Part shown: piece by piece, positions 1 to 7,768 of the stretch
Layout of the letters: every line of letters starts with the position of its first letter
Numbering within the stretch: the first letter of the stretch is position 1
Assembly (NCBI GenBank): GCA_964400675.1
Contig: CAYNVO010000013.1
Coordinates: 1-34,530 of the forward strand
From: 9FT-COMBO-48-23 sp964400675
GTDB lineage: Bacteria > Chloroflexota > Dehalococcoidia > GIF9 > UBA5629
DNA length: 34,530 nucleotides
Direction: 5' to 3'
Notes under the pieces: generated by a model
Told to the model about the DNA's origin: nothing
The model's database searches: none
Seen by the model: the letters and a program-made list of their open reading frames with translations, nothing else
Program-made: the position numbers and the translations under genes

Positions 1-120
1 AGAGGTGCCCCCTTTAGCTTCTCTGGACACCCGTGGGATAAGAAATCCCCCCGAACCCCACCAGAACCACCCCCATTAACCGGGCATAAACCTTTTCTTT
101 GCTCCTTCGTTATTACTTAA

Positions 121-158
121 CGACAGTACAGAATTCTGTACAGGAAACCGTTCTGTCG
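121..158. promoter_or_regulatory. Nested palindromes upstream of the first gene
   Basis: Positions 126-141 form a perfect 16-base palindrome (GTACAGAATTCTGTAC). It lies inside a wider inverted repeat, CGACAG at 121-126 and CTGTCG at 153-158. The structure ends about 30 bases before the ATG at 189, so it could be an operator for a dimeric regulator or an mRNA leader hairpin. No T-run follows, so it is not a normal terminator. Its function is inferred from position only. Confidence 0.45.
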
Positions 159-188
159 AAAAACCAGATAAAGAGGAGATTTAAAGAG

Positions 189-830
189 ATGAAAAGATGG
201 AGCATCCCGGTGCTAATAGCCATCGTCGCCCTGCTGATGCCTATGTCTTCGACTATGGTCACCGCTCAGGACGAAGCTGGCCTCAGCATCAGCAAATCAG
301 CTGACCTTACGTCGGCTGCTGCAGGCGAGACCATCACTTACACATATACTATATCTAACAGTGACAATATCACCATCGAGAACATCTCCCTGCAAGACGA
401 CAAGCTCGGAGAGATTTCTTTGACTGACACCACGCTGGCTCAGGGCGAAAGCCTTACCGCCACTGCCACCTATACCGTCGCTATCTCGGATTTGCCGGGA
501 CCAATTGTTAATGCAGCCACGGTTACCGGCATCGACCCGGACGGCACACTGGTTTCAGCAACGACAGAGCCCGTCTCAGTTTCCCTCTACATCAACAAGA
601 GCCTTTTAACCAAGGCTGAAATACTTAAGCTGAACGGTGTACCGGGAAAAGGTATCTTGAATGCGCCGGGATTACAGAAACTATTTAATCCGAAGTCTCA
701 GGCTGCTGAACATGCCGGCAAGAAGGATAAAGCAAAGGAGCAGCTCAGGATAAGACAGATGACTGAGAACCAAGGCGCTGTCGAAGGACGGATAAAGATA
801 GAACAGAAGGTAAAGAACCAACGTAGATAG
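189..830 (+). CDS. Secreted protein with a DUF11-like beta domain
   Basis: A 213-residue protein starting at the ATG at 189, preceded by AGGAGATTTAAAGAG; the reading frame is open further upstream but without a better ribosome binding site. Residues 1-27 are a typical signal peptide (KRW, then a hydrophobic core, then VTAQ). Residues about 31-135 have the sequence style of DUF11/DUF7507 conserved-repeat domains: a SKSAD opening, AGETITYTYTISN, and a closing VNAATVTG. These domains occur in bacterial surface and adhesion proteins. The last 60 residues are highly charged, rich in Lys, Arg, Glu and Gln, with no sorting signal or membrane anchor visible, so the protein may be released or bind an anionic wall polymer. 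The gene converges on the next one across a hairpin. The exact role is unknown. Confidence 0.75.
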   Translation: MKRWSIPVLIAIVALLMPMSSTMVTAQDEAGLSISKSADLTSAAAGETITYTYTISNSDNITIENISLQDDKLGEISLTDTTLAQGESLTATATYTVAISDLPGPIVNAATVTGIDPDGTLVSATTEPVSVSLYINKSLLTKAEILKLNGVPGKGILNAPGLQKLFNPKSQAAEHAGKKDKAKEQLRIRQMTENQGAVEGRIKIEQKVKNQRR

Positions 831-855
831 CCGGGCACTTAGCCTAAAACCTCAC

Positions 856-883
856 CCAGGGCGGCCTCACCAGGTCGCCCTGG
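856..883. terminator. Bidirectional hairpin between convergent genes
   Basis: The arms at 856-867 and 872-883 pair over 12 positions, including one G-U pair, around a 4-base loop (core CCAGGGCG/CGCCCTGG). TATTTCT follows on the plus strand. The hairpin lies between the stop codons of two convergent genes, as expected of a shared terminator. Confidence 0.6.
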
Positions 884-888
884 TATTT

Positions 889-2610
889 CTACCCTGCTCT
901 TCGGCTTTGCCCTATAGATTCCAGGTATTCCCTGTACTCCACCATCTTAATCAGCACCCTGGCGGCATGCCTGCCGGAAGGGTAGGCATAGTGAGAGCCC
1001 TGAAGGCGGGGCTGGTCCCCGGCAAAGAAGGTTGTGGTAAGCACCGGCTTCTTATAGCTCGCCACCCACTGCTCGGACAATGCCATCAGAAAATGAGCCA
1101 CCGCTTCATCGACTGCAGGTGGGTTTTGCACTCGCATTTCGGCTAGAGCCTCGGAGCCTGGTGGCAGAAAAGCGCTGATTAGAAATGGGATATTAAGCCT
1201 GCCAGAGGCGATGGCAGCGGCTATTATCTCCGTAAGTTCGCTGATTTCCTCCTCGTGATAAACGCCCATCCTGGTAGCCAGACCGGAGACAATAGGCTGT
1301 ATAAATTTGCCGATTTCCGCAGCATCCCTCGAATTAAGCACTTTGATAAATGCGCTGGCAATCTGACGGAATGCTTCGCGTGAGGAAACCCACGGAGCGG
1401 CCTGGCCGGAATCCGTAGACACAAACAGCGAGGCGAAAATCGAGAAACCGCCAAACCCCATAAAAATCAAAGAGTCAACCTCGCTCACCTTTAACAACTT
1501 AGCCGGAGCAGTAAGAAAGGTAACGAAGTTCCTATCTCCAGCAGGGTCCACCGGATTGCCCCGGCTCCATCGTGGTGGAAATACCCTGTCGAGAGCAGCG
1601 ATAACCTTGTCCGGCAATTTGACCACATTGAGGCCCTCTGAGGCACAGGCGTCAGCGCAGATAACGCCGTAGCTACCGCCGGGGGTCAGTATGGCCACAT
1701 TTCTGCCTCCGGGCAGAGGCTGAGTTATAAAGCCAATGGCAATATCCAGCAGTTCCTCAGGACTTTCCACCCTGGTTATGCCAATGCTCTTGAAAGCGGC
1801 ATCATAGGCTTCATCAGAGCCTGCCAGCGCTCCGGAGTGAGACGTTATCGCCTTGGCAGCGGCGTCCGTCTTGCCTGGCTTCAGTACGATAACCGGCTTC
1901 TTCGGCGTAACCTTCTTTACCTTCTCCAGGAAACGTCCGCCATCAACCAGACCCTCTATATATGCCAGTATAACTTTTACCTTCGGGTCCTCGCCGAAAT
2001 GCTCTATATAATCTTCAATCTGTATATCTGCGGCACAGCCACAGCTTATGTATCGATGAAAACCTATACCTCGCGTGTGCCCTGATTGTACAACAGCACC
2101 GCCGACGTTTCCGCCCTGCGATACAAAAGCCAATGGCCCATCCTCAACAGGCAACGGAAACATGAATGCCCTCAAATCCGACGAGGCGCTCCAGAAACCC
2201 ATGCAGTTAGGTCCAATAAAGCGAATCCCACCCTTCCTGGCAATACTCAAAACTTCATCCTGCAGCTTCTTGCCCTCCGCTCCAACCTCGGCAAAGCCGG
2301 CTGAAATAATTACCCCTGCCTTCACGCCCTTGGCAACACATTCCTCCATAACAGAGGCAACGCTGGGAGCCGGAATAACAAAAACAACCAGGTCTACTGG
2401 ACCCGGTATGTCACTCAGCCGGGCAAAGGCTTTATGTCCCAGGACTTCGCTCTCCTTATTGTTCAACGGGTATACCGGACCATGGAAACCGTTCAGCGCG
2501 CTGCTGAAAGTCGAAAATCCCCACTTGTTCCAGTTATTGGTCGCCCCGACCACGGCAACTGACTTGGGATTGAATAAAGGCTCCAGACTTTCAACTATAG
2601 ACTGACTCAT
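889..2610 (-). CDS. Acyl-CoA synthetase (NDP-forming), alpha-type subunit
   Basis: A 573-residue protein starting at the ATG at 2608-2610, which has AAGGGGGAATTA directly upstream. Residues about 11-150 are a CoA-binding Rossmann domain (SVAVVGAT at 17-24, FIGPNCMG near 131-138). Residues about 155-330 are succinyl-CoA-ligase-like: FVSQGGNVGG, then TSHSGALAGS with His258 at the position phosphorylated in this family. Related enzymes interconvert acyl-CoA, ADP and phosphate with a free acid and ATP. The ATP-grasp beta domain found in fused forms is not recognisable in the remaining 240 residues, and no beta-subunit gene is in the window. The C-terminal third diverges from the usual pattern. 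Family assignment is firm; the substrate is unknown. Confidence 0.85.
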   Translation of the reverse strand: MSQSIVESLEPLFNPKSVAVVGATNNWNKWGFSTFSSALNGFHGPVYPLNNKESEVLGHKAFARLSDIPGPVDLVVFVIPAPSVASVMEECVAKGVKAGVIISAGFAEVGAEGKKLQDEVLSIARKGGIRFIGPNCMGFWSASSDLRAFMFPLPVEDGPLAFVSQGGNVGGAVVQSGHTRGIGFHRYISCGCAADIQIEDYIEHFGEDPKVKVILAYIEGLVDGGRFLEKVKKVTPKKPVIVLKPGKTDAAAKAITSHSGALAGSDEAYDAAFKSIGITRVESPEELLDIAIGFITQPLPGGRNVAILTPGGSYGVICADACASEGLNVVKLPDKVIAALDRVFPPRWSRGNPVDPAGDRNFVTFLTAPAKLLKVSEVDSLIFMGFGGFSIFASLFVSTDSGQAAPWVSSREAFRQIASAFIKVLNSRDAAEIGKFIQPIVSGLATRMGVYHEEEISELTEIIAAAIASGRLNIPFLISAFLPPGSEALAEMRVQNPPAVDEAVAHFLMALSEQWVASYKKPVLTTTFFAGDQPRLQGSHYAYPSGRHAARVLIKMVEYREYLESIGQSRRAG

Positions 2611-2703
2611 TAATTCCCCCTTGTAGAGTTGTATAGCATGGCTGGCACAAAGGATAGCAGAACACCGCTGGGCGTTCAACAGAAAGCACTTAGAACCCCT
2701 TCT

Positions 2704-2796
2704 GTCATCCTGAGGTAGCGAAGCACCCGAAGGATCTCAACTCAATATATCCCCAAGAGAGCCCCACCGAGATTCTTCGCTGCGCTCAGAATGACA
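2704..2796. repeat. Extragenic palindromic repeat cluster
   Basis: The gap 2611-2944 holds two facing repeat copies: TCATCCTGAGG...GAAGGATCTC and AGATTCTTCGC...CTCAGAATGACA. These are the two most common repeat motifs of the window. The rest of the gap is A+T-rich and holds the presumed promoter of the next gene. Confidence 0.75.
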
Positions 2797-2880
2797 AAAA
2801 GGCGTTTCCTCAGGCATTCTATTTTGCCTTAACTAGATGTATAATCATACACATGCCAATACCCTAAAAGTATCAGTTCG

Positions 2881-2909
2881 TTAACCTGTAATACTTTTCC
2901 AGATTATAC
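2881..2909 (+). promoter_or_regulatory. Possible promoter of the DUF4349 lipoprotein gene
   Basis: TTAACC at 2881-2886 and TTATAC at 2904-2909 are separated by 17 bases in an A+T-rich stretch, about 35 bases before the ATG at 2945. The match to the sigma-70 consensus is only moderate. Confidence 0.3.
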
Positions 2910-2944
2910 GTATATTACAGAGGAAAGTATAAAAGGAGGTAAAA

Positions 2945-3835
2945 ATGAACAGGCTGATTAAAATTCTCTTACCTATGTTTCTAATCCTGGGGCTGTTACT
3001 GGCTGCGGGCTGTGGCGCTGCCAACGAAAGCTCGCCACCATTCGTGTCTGGAGGAGCAATACCAGCACCGGCAGCAGCACCGGAGTCGTCCTTGGGGCTT
3101 TTTAAGGGGAATACCTATGAGGCGGCATCAAGCTATGCTCCTGACGCATATGACACGGAGGGCGCAGACCGCAGGCTGGTGAAGACCGGCTATATCAATT
3201 TGGAAGTGAATGACATAGTCGAGGCTATGGCTGGCGTCACCAGAGTCGCCAGTGAATTGAACGGCTACGTGGTCTCCTCCAATGAGTCCGGGGATAAAGA
3301 CATAACCTATGGCAGAATCTCCATTCGCGTACCGTCCGACCGCTTCGACGAAGCCTTCGACAGGCTACGCAAACTGGCAATCAAGGTGACTAACAAGAGC
3401 ACCGACAGCCAGGACGTAACCGAGGAGTACACCGACCTGCAGGCTCAGCTTCGCAACCTGGAGGCAACCGAAGCTCAATACCTTGAGCTGCTCAAGAAAG
3501 CCGAGACGGTAGAAGATACACTGAAGGTGTACCAGCAACTCTCCAACGTGCGACAGGAAATCGAACGGATTAAGGGGCGCATGCAGTATCTGGAGCGCAC
3601 CTCGGACATGTCGCTTATCGAGGTAAGCTTATACAAGACAAAGCCTATAGACGGTACCAGCTGGAGCGCTCTGGAGACACTTAAGTCGGCAGTCCGCGGT
3701 CTGGCTACATTCGGCAAGGCACTAGCTAATATAGCTATCTGGCTTTTGATATTCAGCCCCGTTTGGGTTATCATACTGGTTGTGGTACTCTTTTTCACGC
3801 GATGGCGCAAGAAGAAAGCCAGGACTTCCCGCTAA
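2945..3835 (+). CDS. DUF4349 lipoprotein
   Basis: A 296-residue protein with AAAAGGAGG before its ATG. The N-terminus is a lipoprotein signal ending in LLAAGCG, with Cys23 as the expected lipidation site. A low-complexity Ala/Pro linker follows. The DUF4349 domain starts near residue 75 (RRLVKTGYINLEV), and its centre is a long coiled coil (about residues 145-215) of the type seen between beta segments in this family. The hydrophobic stretch near residues 258-284, followed by RWRKKK, is a membrane segment with a positive cytoplasmic end. The protein would therefore be tethered at both ends outside the cytoplasmic membrane. The biochemical function of DUF4349 is not known to me. The downstream DUF3795 gene may be co-transcribed, although a hairpin lies between them. 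Confidence 0.87.
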   Translation: MNRLIKILLPMFLILGLLLAAGCGAANESSPPFVSGGAIPAPAAAPESSLGLFKGNTYEAASSYAPDAYDTEGADRRLVKTGYINLEVNDIVEAMAGVTRVASELNGYVVSSNESGDKDITYGRISIRVPSDRFDEAFDRLRKLAIKVTNKSTDSQDVTEEYTDLQAQLRNLEATEAQYLELLKKAETVEDTLKVYQQLSNVRQEIERIKGRMQYLERTSDMSLIEVSLYKTKPIDGTSWSALETLKSAVRGLATFGKALANIAIWLLIFSPVWVIILVVVLFFTRWRKKKARTSR

Positions 3836-3857
3836 TCCATCGAACGCCAACCAAAAA

Positions 3858-3887
3858 GTAGGGGCGGGCCTGAAGACCTGCCCCTAC
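3858..3887. repeat. GTAGGGGC hairpin repeat
   Basis: The arms GTAGGGGCGGG (3858-3868) and CCTGCCCCTAC (3877-3887) pair over 11 positions with one G-U pair. The hairpin lies just ahead of the ribosome binding site of the next gene. A related element lies at 5694-5772. It is probably a dispersed repeat and may also weaken transcription between the two genes. Confidence 0.6.
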
Positions 3888-3904
3888 CTCTATAAGGAGG
3901 AAAT

Positions 3905-4249
3905 ATGGACAAGATGATTGCCTACTGTGGCATAGTCTGCACTGAATGCCCGGCATTCATAGCCACGCAGGAAAACGACGATTCCAAGAGGAAAGAGGTC
4001 GCCGAGATGTGGTCCAAGCAGTACAAGATGTCCATTAAACCGGAGGACATCAACTGCGATGGCTGCAAGATCGAAGGCAAAAGGCTCATCGGCTATTGCA
4101 ATATCTGCGAAATAAGAAAGTGCGGCCAGGCAAAGCAGGTTGAAAACTGCGCCTACTGCGATGAGTACGGCTGCGAAAAGCTAACCAAGTTCGTCGCCAT
4201 GGTGCCTCATGCTAAGGCAACGCTCGAAGGAATCAGAAAAAGCCGTTAG
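3905..4249 (+). CDS. DUF3795 cysteine-rich protein
   Basis: A 114-residue protein with ATAAGGAGG upstream of its ATG. It matches the DUF3795 pattern: an N-terminal YCGIVCTECPAF, a middle INCDGCK, then GYCNICEIRKCG and CAYCDEYGCEKL. The many paired cysteines suggest bound zinc or iron-sulfur, but no enzymatic role is established for the family. There is no signal peptide or membrane segment, so it is probably cytoplasmic. The length is normal for the family. Confidence 0.85.
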   Translation: MDKMIAYCGIVCTECPAFIATQENDDSKRKEVAEMWSKQYKMSIKPEDINCDGCKIEGKRLIGYCNICEIRKCGQAKQVENCAYCDEYGCEKLTKFVAMVPHAKATLEGIRKSR

Positions 4250-4276
4250 ACCAAATTTTTGCCTTTTGGTATTTTA
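4250..4276 (+). terminator. Weak hairpin with T-rich tail
   Basis: ACCAAA (4250-4255) and TTTGGT (4265-4270) form a 6-base stem followed by ATTTTACTTTT, just after the stop codon of the DUF3795 gene. The stem is short and A+T-rich, but the position between convergent genes fits a terminator. Confidence 0.4.
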
Positions 4277-4289
4277 CTTTTAATTTGTA

Positions 4290-5051
4290 TCACGTCGCCG
4301 ACATACCGCCATCAACGCATATAGTTTGCCCGGTTATGAAGGATGCTTCATCTGACGCCAGGAAAAGGACGGCATAGGCTACTTCCTCAGCTTTACCATG
4401 TCGGCGCATGGGAACGCGCTCTTCAATGCCACGTTCACGCTTCTCGCCCATAATAGGCTGGACCATCGGTGTATCTATAAAGCCGGGCGCCACGCAGTTC
4501 ACCCTGATATTATATTTCGCCAGTCCCACCGCCAGAGACCTGGTCAACGCCGTAACGCCGGCCTTGGAAGTGGCGTAGGCATAGATACGGTGACCGTAAA
4601 ATGCCGCCATAGATGCATTATTGACGATGGCTCCACAGCCAGCTTTCTTCATCTGCGGTACGGCATATTTGCACATGAACAGTACACTTTTGAGGTTGGT
4701 ATCCATAACAGCATCCCATTCTTCCTCGGTCACCCTGATACCGCTGCCGCCCAGGCCGATACCTACGTTGTTAAACAGTATATCCAGCTTGCCATAAATA
4801 GCCACCGCTGTATCTATCACTTCTTTGGCTTCTTTACCTTTGGTCACATCAGCCTGTATCGCCCTCGCCTCGCCACCTTCCTCAACAATTAACCTGACCG
4901 TTTCTTCAGCCGCTTTAAGATTCCTGTCTACGGCGATTACCTTAGCTCCTTCCCTGGCAAATAAGATAGCGGTTGCCTTTCCGTTCCCCATGCCAGACCT
5001 TATGGAGCCAGCGCCCGATATGATTGCCACCTTGTCTTTTAATCTCAACAT
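4290..5051 (-). CDS. SDR-family NAD(P)-dependent oxidoreductase
   Basis: A 253-residue classical short-chain dehydrogenase/reductase starting at the ATG at 5049-5051, with GGAGGT upstream. Residues 10-23 carry a slightly expanded dinucleotide loop (SGAGSIRSGMGNGKA). An acidic residue follows beta-2 (VIAVDRN), which in this family favours NAD(H). NNVGIG, NNAS and the catalytic YAYATSK are all present, as is the PGFIDTPM segment. The ending FITGQTICVDGGMSAT is typical of FabG-like enzymes. The product is a cytoplasmic alcohol/ketone oxidoreductase of unknown substrate. It lies 26 bases downstream of the CMD-like gene on the same strand, so the two are likely one operon. Confidence 0.9.
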   Translation of the reverse strand: MLRLKDKVAIISGAGSIRSGMGNGKATAILFAREGAKVIAVDRNLKAAEETVRLIVEEGGEARAIQADVTKGKEAKEVIDTAVAIYGKLDILFNNVGIGLGGSGIRVTEEEWDAVMDTNLKSVLFMCKYAVPQMKKAGCGAIVNNASMAAFYGHRIYAYATSKAGVTALTRSLAVGLAKYNIRVNCVAPGFIDTPMVQPIMGEKRERGIEERVPMRRHGKAEEVAYAVLFLASDEASFITGQTICVDGGMSAT

Positions 5052-5077
5052 AGAATAACCTCCGTAAATACAGCGCC

Positions 5078-5629
5078 TCAGTACTTCGGTATAAAAGCCT
5101 TCTCTCCGGGCTCAAGCTCTATCTGTAGAGCCACCAGTATCCTCGACACCATTCCGTAATAGCCGATGGTTGCTGTAAGCTTGACGATTGCCCTGTCATC
5201 GAAAAATCTCTTCAAATTAGCAAACGTACTGTCGCTGACCTTAACGTTCAGCGTGACCTCATCGGTATACTGCAGAACAGCCCGCTCTATATCGGTGAAC
5301 TTCTTCGAAGATGCCCAGCTGGAAAGCTCGTCTATCTGGTCCTCAGTGACGCCAACATCCCTGCCTATGGTTACATGCTTGGTGAACTCGTACTCCGACC
5401 TGAGCAGATTGCCAACCCGTAAAATAGCCAGTTCCCTTAACTTCGGGTCGATAAACTCCGGATTGAGTATTGAATTGCCCAGCCTTACGAAATTGCGACC
5501 AACTTTTGGGCTATTGCCCACGGCTTTGAACAAATTAAGTACGGGAATGTTCTGGTCCTCTAATTTCTGAAACATCTCTGCAATCTTCGGGTCGGCTTGC
5601 TCTTTCTCAACGAATTTAACGCGTGCCAT
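5078..5629 (-). CDS. Carboxymuconolactone decarboxylase (CMD) family protein
   Basis: A 183-residue protein starting at the ATG at 5627-5629, with AAGGAGG upstream. The family core is visible: DPKLRELAILRVGNLLRSEY, then EFTKHVTIGRDVGV and the later FTDIERAVLQYTDEVTLN. The catalytic CxxC of AhpD-type peroxidases is absent; the equivalent stretch reads SEYEFTKH, so a peroxidase role is unlikely. Single-domain members of this kind act as lactone decarboxylases or have unknown roles. It is the first gene of a likely two-gene minus-strand operon with the SDR oxidoreductase, suggesting a shared catabolic step. The substrate cannot be told from sequence. Confidence 0.85.
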   Translation of the reverse strand: MARVKFVEKEQADPKIAEMFQKLEDQNIPVLNLFKAVGNSPKVGRNFVRLGNSILNPEFIDPKLRELAILRVGNLLRSEYEFTKHVTIGRDVGVTEDQIDELSSWASSKKFTDIERAVLQYTDEVTLNVKVSDSTFANLKRFFDDRAIVKLTATIGYYGMVSRILVALQIELEPGEKAFIPKY

Positions 5630-5693
5630 ACTACCTCCTTAATACTAAACGCTCCGATAATACGCCCAGATAACCTGACTGTCAAACGAGTTT

Positions 5694-5772
5694 ATGTAGG
5701 GGCGGAACTTCAGGTCTGCCCGTGAAATTGTATATAATGTTTTCGTACAAGCCTAAAGGCTTGTCCCTACAT
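5694..5772. repeat. Inverted-end repeat element (ATGTAGGG...CCCTACAT)
   Basis: The stretch begins ATGTAGGGGCGG and ends GTCCCTACAT, with near-complementary ends around an A+T-rich centre. It resembles a small non-coding mobile element (MITE-like) and is related to the hairpin at 3858-3887. It lies between divergent genes, so it sits in their shared promoter region. Confidence 0.5.
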
Positions 5773-5815
5773 TAACTATAACACACACCGAGACAACGCT
5801 AAAAGGAGAGCAGAG

Positions 5816-6364
5816 ATGAGCATCTGGGATAGATATGCTGACTATGTCTACAGGGTAGCCACCGGAGGCATTAAGCGTAGAATGCGCATAATGCCGATAG
5901 CTCTGGTCATCTTCTTCGGCATCGTAGTCCTATTTGTCTTCGCTTCATTATGGCTGGACAAATGGCTCACCTGCCTCCATTTCAGCCCGCCGTTGTGGAG
6001 CACGGTACTGGCCTGGGCAATTATGTTCGTCGGTTGGTTCATCTCGTTCTGGCCGGTCATAGCTTTTTTCAGCACCAGAGGCACGCCCGTACCCTTCAAC
6101 CCACCGCCTAAGCTGATTACCAGCGGACTCTACTCCTACATCAGAAACCCTATGCTGCTTGGTCTGTTTATTTTCATGCTCGGGCTGGGAGTACTGCTCG
6201 GCTCGCTGTCCCTCATCTTCATCTTCACGCCCCTCTTCATTGTGATAAATGTTCTCTATATAAAGGCTATCGAAGAGAAAGAAATGGAGAAAAAGTTCGG
6301 CAGGGAATACCTGGAATACAAGAAAAGGGTGCCCATGTTCTTCCCCTGGTTTAAGAAAAAGTAA
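5816..6364 (+). CDS. Isoprenylcysteine/phospholipid methyltransferase-like membrane protein
   Basis: A 182-residue integral membrane protein with AAAAGGAGAGCAG before its ATG. Four hydrophobic segments are visible, at about residues 27-47, 60-85, 117-130 and 132-152. The family signature is in the second half: LITSGLYSYIRNPMLLG, then an acidic EEKEMEKKFGREYLEYKKRV ending in FFPW. In ICMT and PEMT-type enzymes this region binds S-adenosylmethionine and the lipid substrate. It would use the SAM made by metK later in the window, although that link is metabolic and not operonic. The substrate is unknown. It ends 33 bases before the STAS-domain gene and may be co-transcribed with it. Confidence 0.82.
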   Translation: MSIWDRYADYVYRVATGGIKRRMRIMPIALVIFFGIVVLFVFASLWLDKWLTCLHFSPPLWSTVLAWAIMFVGWFISFWPVIAFFSTRGTPVPFNPPPKLITSGLYSYIRNPMLLGLFIFMLGLGVLLGSLSLIFIFTPLFIVINVLYIKAIEEKEMEKKFGREYLEYKKRVPMFFPWFKKK

Positions 6365-6397
6365 CGCATGCCGCAACCCCTAAATGGATCGTATGTT

Positions 6398-7702
6398 ATG
6401 AACATAAAATCAGAACGTAAAAACGGCATTCTGGTGGTGGCTCCGGAAGGCAGACTGGACGCCTTTGAAGCTGCCAGTCTGGATAAAGAGCTTGAGACTC
6501 TTTTGAAAGAAGATGATTGTTATCTGGTTCTGGACATGGTCAAGGTACCATATTTAAGCAGCGGCGGTATTAGAGTCCTTTTGGCCACGCAGAAAAAATT
6601 AGCCAGGAAAAATGGCATGGTCTGCCTCTGTGGCCTTACGGAATACCCGACTCAGGTATTAAAAATGGCCGGCATGGACAGTATTTTCACCACCTACAAT
6701 ACGGTAGATGAAGCCGTTAATCACCTTTCGATTCTGGAGAACATGAAACGCTCCGGAAAAGATTGGCGGCATCTTCCCTGTTATCTAAGAAGCCATACCA
6801 GCTTTCACATCTTCCATGCTACCGACCGCGCTGCCAAGCTGAAAATTGTGGGCAACCTGATGAAAGTTATTCATGCTACCCTGGAACCAGACGATATCCG
6901 GCAGCGGCATTTTTCCGAAGCCGAGTACTCAATAGGTCTGGGCGCTCTCGGCGGTAGCCTGGAAGACTGCCTGCCCCTGCTTGGTGAAATGATAACCATC
7001 GGCGGCACTATGGTCTGGTTGCCCACTGATGGTAATGACACACCTGATTTTCTCATCCCTCAAAAAGACACCGGTGAGGTTGTGATTAATACCGGCCTTA
7101 ATTTAGCTTTAGATGGCGAATTTAACGATATCATGCTGGTGGGTAATGCCGACGAGAGCATACCAATCACTATTGGCGACCTGTATGAAGCTATTTTCGA
7201 TATTGCCCGGGAGCGTCAGATTCCGCACCGCAGTCTGGTAAGCATGGCCATGGTAGCCGACCTGGATGCGCTTTTCAGCTCAGGAGTAAAGATTTCCCCG
7301 ATTAAAAAGTTTGCCCCGGTTAACAATGGCATGATTACAGACCCGGAAAACATCACTCAATGGATGGACATCAATACAGAACCAAAGTTTCCCGGCCGGA
7401 CCATGGTAAGCTTTGGCGTGGGACTGGACCTGACAGCCGACCTGTCCAGCCTGTCTAAACCGGCTCTGGATAACGTGTTTTACCTGCATCCGGCCAATGT
7501 AGGCAACAAGAAAATGCTGCTGCATAACCACGGCGTGGTTTTTGAATCTCTGGAGTGGCAGTATGTCTTAGATTTGGACAGTGAAATCAGGAGAATTGTG
7601 CGCCAGGGCGAGTTTGTGGATATGCGTCATCTTCTGGATACCACCCGGATAAAACGGGCTATTGCCGGCGTTTCATATATTTCTAATATTACAGCTGAGT
7701 GA
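6398..7702 (+). CDS. STAS domain fused to an unrecognised C-terminal region
   Basis: The likely start is the ATG at 6398, giving 434 residues; an in-frame ATG at 6368 adds ten residues and cannot be excluded, since neither has a strong binding site. Residues 1-110 are a STAS domain of the anti-sigma-factor-antagonist type: GILVVAPEGRLDAFEA, VLDMVKVPYLSSGGIRVLL and VLKMAGMDSIF. The serines in YLSSGGIR sit where SpoIIAA-like proteins are phosphorylated. The remaining 320 residues are soluble and hydrophilic, with GLGALGG, GGTMVWLPTDGN and LLHNHGVVFESLEWQ as distinctive segments. I recognise no kinase, phosphatase, transporter or GAF domain there. The protein is probably a cytoplasmic signalling or partner-switch component with a private effector domain. 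Confidence 0.7.
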   Translation: MNIKSERKNGILVVAPEGRLDAFEAASLDKELETLLKEDDCYLVLDMVKVPYLSSGGIRVLLATQKKLARKNGMVCLCGLTEYPTQVLKMAGMDSIFTTYNTVDEAVNHLSILENMKRSGKDWRHLPCYLRSHTSFHIFHATDRAAKLKIVGNLMKVIHATLEPDDIRQRHFSEAEYSIGLGALGGSLEDCLPLLGEMITIGGTMVWLPTDGNDTPDFLIPQKDTGEVVINTGLNLALDGEFNDIMLVGNADESIPITIGDLYEAIFDIARERQIPHRSLVSMAMVADLDALFSSGVKISPIKKFAPVNNGMITDPENITQWMDINTEPKFPGRTMVSFGVGLDLTADLSSLSKPALDNVFYLHPANVGNKKMLLHNHGVVFESLEWQYVLDLDSEIRRIVRQGEFVDMRHLLDTTRIKRAIAGVSYISNITAE

Positions 7703-7768
7703 AGAGGGAACAGGTACCAGGATACTGCCCAGCCAAGTTGGTATTTGAAAATTCTGGGGTAGCAGTAA

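Noticed and set aside
99..188. A 30-codon upstream extension of the first gene
   Set aside because: It would bury the signal peptide inside the protein, overlaps the nested palindrome, and has no binding site; the ATG at 189 has a strong one.
2075..2605. A 176-codon plus-strand frame opposite the acyl-CoA synthetase gene
   Set aside because: It has no ribosome binding site or recognisable family, and the minus-strand protein has complete family signatures.
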